A stretch of DNA of 64,000 nucleotides, taken from Paramacrobiotus metropolitanus. Taxonomy: Eukaryota; Tardigrada; Eutardigrada; Parachela; Macrobiotidae. The stretch is taken from the NCBI RefSeq assembly GCF_019649055.1, contig NW_026570266.1, positions 496,001-560,000 of the forward strand, read 5' to 3'. The notes beneath the pieces are model-generated. The model saw nothing but the letters and a program-made list of their open reading frames with translations, was not told where the DNA came from and searched no databases. Below are positions 57,263 to 64,000 of this stretch, piece after piece; position 1 is the stretch's first letter; each line of letters opens with the position of its first letter. A program made the translations under genes and the position numbers.

Positions 57263-58159
57263 ATGCAGACCATACTAATCATCGCGATAATGTGTTCGGA
57301 TTTGTATGCCATCAATGTACGTGCACGAAAATCCACTGATCGTCAATCTGGCTGTGGAAAATCCCATAAAGCCGGCTTCATCAACAACAACCACATCGTG
57401 TCTGGCAACCGCGAACGAACCTACGCCGTCAACGTTCCTTTGAGCTACAACACCGACGATAACAAACGGCGACCTTTAATCCTCGACTTCCACGGACGTG
57501 GCGCAACCCCGGAAGAACAATATGAGAATTCCATGTACTACACTAATCCCAAAGGCAAAGAGTACGTCGTCGTGTATCCTGCCGGGATCAAGAAAGCCTG
57601 GCAAGGCGCATCCTATGCCGATCCAAAGGTTAGTGATCTCCAGTTCGTCACGGATCTCGTCGCCCATATCGAATCGAGCTACTGCATTGATCCCAATCGG
57701 ATTTACGCGTCGGGTAAAAGCAACGGTGGCGGGTTCGTTGACACCCTGGCATGCTCAGATCACGGCGACCGGTTTGCGGCGTTCGGCATGGCGGCGGCGG
57801 CGCTCTACACCGACAACAAGTTGAGTGGGTGTCCAAAGAAGCGGGCGATCCTGGAGGCCCATGGCGAAGCGGATGCCACGAGCAAGTATCACGGGGATGC
57901 TGCGGCGAACGGCGGTCCGGTGCCAAATATTGCTAAGTGGGTGCAGTGGTGGGCTGAGCGGGATGGATGCAGCCGAAAGGATGGAGTAAAGAAGGACCTG
58001 GCCGGTTATGATGTGACAAAGTATTCGTGCAAGGGATTCACGGATGTTGTGCAGCATTACAAGGTACATAAACTCGGACACTGTTGGCCGAGTAAGGATG
58101 GAAAGAATACGGACAGCAGCGGTTGTCGTGGATTTTTTCGAGAAATGGAGTTTAAATAA
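57263..58159 (+). CDS. Secreted feruloyl esterase / PHB-depolymerase-like hydrolase (fungal type)
   Basis: One uninterrupted exon of 298 residues. The ATG at 57263 is the first in frame and opens a signal peptide (MQTILIIAIMCSDLYA). The mature enzyme starts SGCGKSHKAGF, then RPLILDFHGRGATPEEQYE, VVYPAGIKKAWQGA, DLQFVTDLVAHIE, RIYASGKSNGGGFV, ILEAHGEADAT, WVQWWAERDGC and KLGHCWPS. It is an alpha/beta hydrolase with probable triad Ser153 (GKSNGG), Asp204 (GEAD) and His273 (GHCW). The FHGRG stretch supplies the oxyanion hole. Relatives I recall are mostly fungal feruloyl esterases and polyhydroxybutyrate depolymerase-like proteins (CE1 group), which release ferulate from plant cell walls. No introns, in a region where other genes have them, fits transfer from a fungus or bacterium. 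Truncated copies lie at 39834 and 48309. Confidence 0.87.
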   Translation: MQTILIIAIMCSDLYAINVRARKSTDRQSGCGKSHKAGFINNNHIVSGNRERTYAVNVPLSYNTDDNKRRPLILDFHGRGATPEEQYENSMYYTNPKGKEYVVVYPAGIKKAWQGASYADPKVSDLQFVTDLVAHIESSYCIDPNRIYASGKSNGGGFVDTLACSDHGDRFAAFGMAAAALYTDNKLSGCPKKRAILEAHGEADATSKYHGDAAANGGPVPNIAKWVQWWAERDGCSRKDGVKKDLAGYDVTKYSCKGFTDVVQHYKVHKLGHCWPSKDGKNTDSSGCRGFFREMEFK

Positions 58160-59248
58160 TGCCCCGAAAAATTAATTGGTGTTTTTTTGCAAACTGGCTT
58201 TGTAGTACTTTTTGTTTCGTTTTTGTAAACAGATATTTGCAGTATTATGTTAACTGGACTGATATATGTAATTATGAACTATGAAGTACCAGTACCCATG
58301 TTGCGCAGCTCTCATTAATTTTGAAGAATAATTCAACAGCACGCCACAACCCCCTTCAGAATTTTTTGATTTTAAAGGCATCGCTAAATTAGATTATTTT
58401 ATTAAACCGCAAGGCAGCCGAGATATTTAAAGCCTTAACCACTTTGCAAAGGCGAGTTCAACAGACGCTTCTATTATGCAATCATCATCTGATGCTTTTT
58501 TAAAAAATGCAAAAGCTTTTTTCTGGGATCTAGTGTTTGACGGCTATTTGTCGCAAAGGTATTCAGCGGCAGTTAATCAGTCGGATGAAAATGTTCGACC
58601 CCGAAAAATGCAAAAATCTTGATGGATCGACCGTTTAAGTTTTGCGTATGAAAATGTTCTGCTAGCCACTAAGGATTTATTACACTTCATCAGCTGGTAA
58701 AACAGCCACTATCAGTCGATTGTAACAAAAAAACTGTTACGATAGAAGCGCGTGCTTTAACTTCTTGTACTCCATAATTTGCCCCTAGCAATTCCGCTGA
58801 GCTGATTGTCTAGTTTATCCACCTACATCTTTGATCATGGTATTGTACGTGCTGTCTGCCTATATAAATCACAGTACCGAGCGGCGACTTGTGTGTAAAA
58901 TCATCGCCAAATTGATTTGAAGCAACAAAGTAGACGATTACAGTACGTTTTGTGAATAGAGTCTTCGTCAGGCCGTGTCTCGTTGGCCAGGTACATATTG
59001 ATTTATTGCCTGCGTTAACGTTAAAGAAGCCTTTTATAAGCTCGCAATAAATGAACAGTCCTGGCGACTCACGGTGGTCATTTTGAACACCCATAGCCAG
59101 TCCGTTTGAAGTTGGGCTAGTCAGTCTGTGGATTAACCCGACTTGGAAGGGATTGGCCGTGGGTGTAAATTCTAATCTTGGAGCCCATTCCGAACGTTTT
59201 TTAATAACAATATTATTAAGAACATTGCCTGCTCGTCTGCGATGGGCT
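58160..59248. other. Start of a third array unit, cut by the retrotransposon
   Basis: 58160-58810 matches 39980-40820. About 58960-59190 matches 43130-43340 and 49970-50180 (GCGACT, GGTGGTC, GGTCAGTCCGTTTCAAG-type words). Homology ends where the LTR sequences begin, so the third unit is interrupted or truncated here. No gene. Confidence 0.55.
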
Positions 59249-59329
59249 TGTAACGGAGGATTCCTGTCTCATGTATTAGTATGTACGAGTATGTGCTTGG
59301 TTGTCCCGCCTCATTTCCTGTTGGGGCTC
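59249..59329 (+). repeat. Partial LTR duplicate ahead of the 5' LTR
   Basis: TGTAACGGAGGATTCCTG to GTCCCGCCTC repeats the first about 65 bases of the LTR that starts at 59330, in direct orientation. Confidence 0.75.
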
Positions 59330-59422
59330 TGTAACGGGGATTCCTGTCTCATGTATTAGTATGTACGAGTATGTGCTTGGTTGTCCCGCCTCTTGTATTT
59401 CCTGTTCCTGTACGAGCGGTTC

Positions 59423-59434
59423 TATATATAGCGT
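59423..59434 (+). promoter_or_regulatory. TATA box of the 5' LTR
   Basis: TCTATATATAGCG about 95 bases into the LTR, in the expected U3 position. Confidence 0.55.
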
Positions 59435-59844
59435 TGTATTTCCTGTGGTATCTTCAGTCGTTGGGTTAGCAATATTTCGAGCAGTATCAGCCGGTTCCGT
59501 TGCCCGTTATACTTGGAGTCGCATACCGAGAACGAAATTTTTTCAAGTCGACAGTTTCAGTGCCCTTTAACTTTTACCACCGCTACCCTCCGCCTCCCTG
59601 TTGAACAGTGCCCTTTAACTTTACCACCGCTACCCCTCCGCCTCCTGTTTCAACAGGTAAGTCTTTATGTATCACGTCCAATTTTTTTTCAAAAGAACAA
59701 TTTCAACTGTTACCGATCCTAATACCATTTTCGAATTCCGTAACGCGCCATTTTTAAGTAATTAATTAACGATCGTATAGTCAGCTTTCCGCAGTTAGCA
59801 GGCTGTTTGCAATAATAAGTACTAATTACCAGCAAGTCAGGATC

Positions 59845-61087
59845 ATGGCTCTAGACCCGCAAGCACTGCAGAATATTCTTAACACCGTTAATGCCGCTTC
59901 CGCTCAGCAGAATGCAGCTTTACAGCAAAGCCTACAGAATAACGCTACTGCACATCAGAATTTATTGAATTTTTTGAATAACCAGAATGCCGCTGCAGTT
60001 ACCCGTATAACATCTCTCGAAATGGGTGATTTGCCGAAGTTTGGTGGTTTTTCTTACGAAGACGCTCAGGACTTTTTAACACAGTTTGAGACGATGGCCG
60101 TTGCTAATAACTTCACACCAGCTAACAGAATCCAACATTTTGCGCTCTGTTTGCGGAATAACGCTCTTCGCTGGTATACCGCAGAACTAGCAGGTATCAC
60201 ATGGCCAGACCTTCGATCTCATTTTTTAACAGCTTTCGGAAAAACTCGTTTTGAACTTGATCTTATGAATGAAGGTTGTCGTACATTAGCATTTACAGAT
60301 CCTCGTACTTTTGTCCATCGTGTTCTTGATTACGTGGAAGCCAGTAATCCCGCAGCTACCGAAGCAGAAAAAACAGTTCGTCTCTTCGAAGCCTTGCCCT
60401 TGAATTTAAACCGGCATTCGTGACTAACAGCCCCAGAACCGTAGCCGATTTTTCAATCGTTTACGTGATGTGTCCGTTAAGCAACAATACAAGCTCGCGA
60501 TGCAGAATCAAAATTCTTCATATCAGGCGTTCAATAATGTTGCAGATCAGTCAAATCTTTTGTCGCTATACAGCCAACCGACAGCGCCTACCTCTAATCA
60601 GATAGAGATTGTCGCTCATAACCTGATGAAAGGTTTGGATGAAAGACTAAAGCATCTTGCTGAACAAATAAAGTGTTTACAGGAGAATAACGAATCACAG
60701 GGCAGTTACGATCTTTCTCAGAATTACTTAACGGGTAATGCGAACCAGTCAACCCTTCGACTCACAGATGCGCCAAGCCAAGACAATGGATGCTTTAATT
60801 GCGGTAACTATGATCATCTTTCGTATGCTTGCCCGTTTGGAGCTGGCCACTCTACGCAGGCACAGTATGCACAGGCAGAACAAGATTCTGAAGATCGTTA
60901 TCCGATGTCATTCGGTGCAGCACAGCATCCACCAACAACGCAGCAACTGACTTTAACACATCCGGTAAATTACCATCTCAGGCGCAACAGTTTAGGTCTG
61001 CAGAATCTCAGGACACCGGTAGTGCACAACCGGCGTATTCGAGATGGCAGATTTAACTTTTCTGGTCTAATTGTCGTTCGTACGTGA
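59845..61087 (+). pseudogene. Retrotransposon gag polyprotein, frameshifted
   Basis: From ATG 59845, a Gln/Asn-rich helical N-terminus, then a Ty3/gypsy-type capsid region (LPKFGGFSYEDAQDFLTQFE, LCLRNNALRWYTAEL, WPDLRSHFLTAFGK). The first frame stops at 60423. Homology continues in two other frames (VTNSPRTVADF, then NRLRDVSVKQQYKLA), so two shifts lie at about 60413 and 60450. The last part, to 61087, contains one zinc knuckle at about 60789-60835 (CFNCGNYDHLSYAC, CX2CX4HX4C), which binds nucleic acid in the particle. A protease-like continuation is absent. Confidence 0.75.
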
Positions 61088-63913
61088 AAATTTGTTTCGG
61101 TTTTGTAAACTAAAGTGCTCTTTGAAAATTTTGTTAATATTATATTATTGTACTGAGTTATTAATGATGCCTGCCCGTTGATTTTGAAGGCTGCAGCAGT
61201 ATTTATTGTTATTGAGAAAAGGGCAGATAAGTGAGAAAATTTTGAGGTTGACAGCGCTGATTCGCTGAATATTTGTTTGATGATGGCCAGATGTGAAAAG
61301 CCTCGCGATGGTAACGGTAATGGTTTATCTCAATGTAATGTGCAGAAATGAATTTGGGATATATTTAAATTGTTATTGCATATGCGCAGCACCGCTTAAA
61401 TCTTATCTATCATTAATTTTCCGCCGCTGGTTCGGCTAATGACTTAAAACGCCAGATGTTGTCGTCTCCTTTTGGGCAGCCAGAGATCGTTAATGTCAAC
61501 TTAAATTATAAAATTTTCAATAAAATCACTAAAACCAGATGTACCATCATTTAAAGTTAAGAATAAATTCCAACTTATCGCATTCCACGAAAATAAGATC
61601 CTAAATCTAAATGTCAGCGTTCACAACACATGACGGCATGCTTGGCACAAAAAACATGAACTATTATTCGAAATTCCATTAACTGGTGCGGTTATGTGGT
61701 AGTACTGCAATATGCGCATTGATTTTGGTAACAGACAATTATGAATGTTTGCTTCGACTGCAAAGAGAAAAATTGATTGGTTCAGTTTTAAGGTTGTGCA
61801 AAGTTTATGGTAACAGTAATGCGCATTAATTTGAATAATAATTCCGCCGAACAGAAGACGCAGCTTGATCACCACTGTGTACCACGGCAGCTCAAGTAAG
61901 TATTTGTGTTAAACCGAATTACGCTAATTACGCAAAATGAAATTAAAGTAGATCTACGAAATTAAGAAGATCACTGAAAATTTATGGAAAAGGGCTTTTG
62001 CACGAGCAAATCTATTTATATTCGCTCATATACGGGTGCGTGCTATAAACGCCCATCCTTGTTTCGTTGCGTCGTGACCTAATTTTCGACCATATAGACG
62101 GGCCACGGCTATAAACGCCTGCCCTTGTCCGTGCCCTCTGTCTCTATTGTAATCGTGTCGTCATCCAGGTGCGCCTATAAACGGTCCCTGTTGGTTTAAT
62201 TCTTTCAATCAAGCCCTAAACATCTGACGATTTTAATGATGAATTGTTTGGAAAGTCGCGTAATTAAAAAAAAAAAACTGCTTCATGCTCAATAGCAAAC
62301 TTGTGTTCCACCGGTCGAGCTCGCCTGTTGGTAGTCTACCATCATCACTGCTGCACAGTGCTTCTGACGGTAAGTATTTTGTTTATTTTAAAACGTGAAA
62401 TTTGTTTTTAAAAAAAAATGTATATTTCGTGCGCATATCGCGGTATTGGAAAAATGGGTGTCCCTTCCTTAGTACGGGTATAACAAAGTTTTTGTTCTGA
62501 AGTCATGCATTGTTTGTTGTTCTGATGATATTGGTTTGGACTTAACTCTGGTTAGCGAATAATTTTTTTGTAAAGCAGCAGATTACGACAGTACATTTCT
62601 CGACGTGATTTAATCTTTTTGTACTTGTTTCGTTAATTTATATGTCATAGTGTAAAGGCGTAAGTACATCTTTTCAATAATTCAAGAACAGAATCTTAAC
62701 AGATAGTACTGCCACTTCCGTAATATTAACAGTATGCATCTTTTGTTATTTCTTGCCACTCTTTTGTTATTTCTTATTATAATTTTATTAGCAGCCAAAC
62801 ATGTGTCACATCTTGTCACCTATTTTCCTTTTTTTTAATCTTGGTTTTGCCAGTCGATTATCTTTTTTAGCCGGTCGTACTATTCTCAGCAATTCTGTAT
62901 AGCCAGAACAGGGAAGATCATTGCATTCGCTGGATATTCATTTTCCATTTGGCCCGATGAAGCACCTCTTGATTTTATTAGGAAAGTAACTTTGGCCCGA
63001 TTCTCTCCCCGCTCTATCTTTTCTCTTGTACACTCACCAGTTCTCATGTATCCATACATCCCCGTCGCATCACTTCATACAAACAGAGCACAGGTTCTCT
63101 CTTGCCCCTATCATCCTGTCTGCACTGCTGATCCTCATAACTCTGTCTTGCACTCATCACTCGAATTCACCCCATTGTAATGCGCTCGCTTTACGTAGTA
63201 TTGCTCTCGTGCCTTTGTCTCTCCCCATCTCATCCGCATTGTCTTCTTATCTCGCTCCAGTCATTGTCCTTCATGCGTCATTGTCGCAATATTACGCCAT
63301 TGACCGAACTACTATATACTTCATTGACCGAAAGATTGTCGCAAGGTTTATTTTGAAGGTGGCGTTTCTGGAATATTTGATTTGTATTTGCGGCAATTTT
63401 CAACAACTGAATCGTTAAATTAAATTAGCGCGTTATCTGAAAATTATAAAAGCATTTGTAAATATAAGTAGGGTTGCGTCAATGTGCGTTCAAGTTTTTC
63501 AGAACCAGAAGTTTGTAATGATTTTCAACTGGTGTACTGACGTCGTGGACATCGATATTACACTTCCTTTCCCAAGACCATTATGAACCTCGATGTCGCA
63601 TGTCTGCATGGACTAAGTGGTCATTCTTTAACGTCGGATGGATCGTCGGACGGATACAACAATTAACGTCGTACGTGGAACCGGACGGATACAGTAACTA
63701 TCGTCCTACGTGGAACGCTTCGGAATTCGGATCATATTTGCCCTATTTACCTCTTAATTTATTACTAATGTTTTCGAACTAAATCTACGTTTGTACTCCC
63801 AAAAAATCTGATCGTGATTTCTCTAATGTTTTGCAAGCTTTGAATTTTCTTTTGTATATGTTTTTGTTTGTTGTTCCTGAAAACATTCTGTTTTCAGTTT
63901 GGTAAGAGGGGAG
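61088..63913. other. Non-coding interior of the retrotransposon
   Basis: No pol-like frame on either strand. It contains three spaced copies of a CTATAAACG word (about 62042, 62110, 62177) and a splice-donor-like GACG|GTAAGTATT at about 62369. The rest is AT-rich with many CTTTTGTTATTTCTT-type runs. It may be foreign sequence that replaced pol. Confidence 0.45.
62038..62195 (+). repeat. Three direct repeats with TATAAACG core
   Basis: GCTATAAACGCCC, GCTATAAACGCCTGCCC and CCTATAAACGGTCCC at intervals of about 67 bases, each followed by TTGT or TGTT. They look like a triplicated block that includes a TATA-like element. Confidence 0.55.
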
Positions 63914-64000
63914 TGTAACGGGGATTCCTGTCTCATGTATTAGTATGTACGAGTATGTGCTTGGTTGTCCCGCCTCTTGTATTTCCTGTTCCTGTACGAG
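63914..64000 (+). repeat. 3' LTR, 5' part only
   Basis: Identical over all visible bases to the 5' LTR from 59330, continuing beyond the window. Confidence 0.85.

Larger units (their letters stand above)
49212..57370. repeat. Serpin-esterase segmental duplication, unit 2
   Basis: Colinear with 42377-48395 in direct orientation. Contains the broken serpin, the fold-back element and the start of the intact esterase. The 49212-51286 portion has no gene; it keeps one end of the inverted-repeat element seen complete at 40825-42828. Confidence 0.85.
59330..64000 (+). mobile_element. LTR retrotransposon, gag only, truncated by the window end
   Basis: The direct repeat TGTAACGGGGATTCCTGTCT starts at 59330 and again at 63914 and matches base for base to the end of the window, so the 3' LTR runs off the edge. 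A purine run AAGAGGGGAG sits immediately before the second copy as a polypurine tract. The 5' LTR probably ends near 59655. U5 includes a duplicated CAGTGCCCTTTAACTTT block (59558 and about 59607). Gag lies at 59845-61084. No reverse transcriptase, integrase or protease frame is visible between 61085 and 63913, so it depends on another element. Confidence 0.82.

Noticed and set aside
63600-63782. Open frame near the 3' LTR as the end of an integrase
   Set aside because: No integrase motif (HHCC zinc or D,D-35-E) upstream, and the frame is short.
1-64000. tRNA, rRNA or other standard RNA genes
   Set aside because: No cloverleaf with a convincing B-box or rRNA stretch was seen while reading; a covariance-model scan would be needed to exclude them.

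Overview
This window is animal nuclear DNA. Coding exons are short and split by small GT-AG introns on both strands, there are no operons or Shine-Dalgarno sites, and much of the sequence is inverted-repeat transposons. The gene content (TMEM151-like, SLC17, CUB/ZP, serpin and MIF4G families plus a fungal-type esterase) points to an invertebrate. A tardigrade or similar small ecdysozoan that has taken up foreign genes would fit, but this is a guess; nothing here fixes the species.

Region 1 (about 0.4-25.5 kb and 34.8-39.6 kb, + strand) is a dispersed tandem family of two-exon membrane-protein genes that I read as TMEM151-like. Exon 1 carries two membrane segments and always ends at Ser-Gly with a phase-1 donor. 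Exon 2 carries a Trp/Cys/Tyr-His motif, a TWSGEE-type motif, an FADG-type motif and a third membrane segment. There are seven recognisable copies plus two 3' scraps. Only the copy at 19.4-21.3 kb reads through; the others have a frameshift, a stop, a lost exon 1 or a transposon in exon 2. Between the copies lie a five-exon SLC17-type transporter (10.8-13.4 kb, - strand), a small secreted cysteine protein (16.8-17.7 kb, - strand), two dead retroelement tails, and a 2 kb tandem duplication (23.5-26.7 kb).

Region 2 (27.3-34.0 kb) holds a divergent or decaying eIF4G/MIF4G-like gene on the - strand. Beside it is a complete eight-exon + strand gene for a 758-residue secreted protein with an unusual order of domains: signal peptide, CUB, zona pellucida, two carboxypeptidase-regulatory-like domains, and a YfaP-like C-terminal domain.

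Region 3 (39.6-59.3 kb) is a tandem segmental array whose unit is spacer, serpin, esterase. Unit 1 has an intact inhibitory-type serpin and only the first 28 codons of the esterase. Unit 2 has a broken serpin and the only intact esterase, an intronless, secreted, fungal-type feruloyl esterase/PHB-depolymerase-like enzyme and a candidate for horizontal transfer. An older 3' esterase scrap lies at 39.8 kb and the start of a third unit at about 59 kb.

Region 4 (59.3-64.0 kb) is an LTR retrotransposon with a damaged gag and no recognisable pol. Its 3' LTR runs off the window. Throughout the window, fold-back elements, MITEs and long perfect hairpins fill the introns and spacers, and several have clearly disabled genes.
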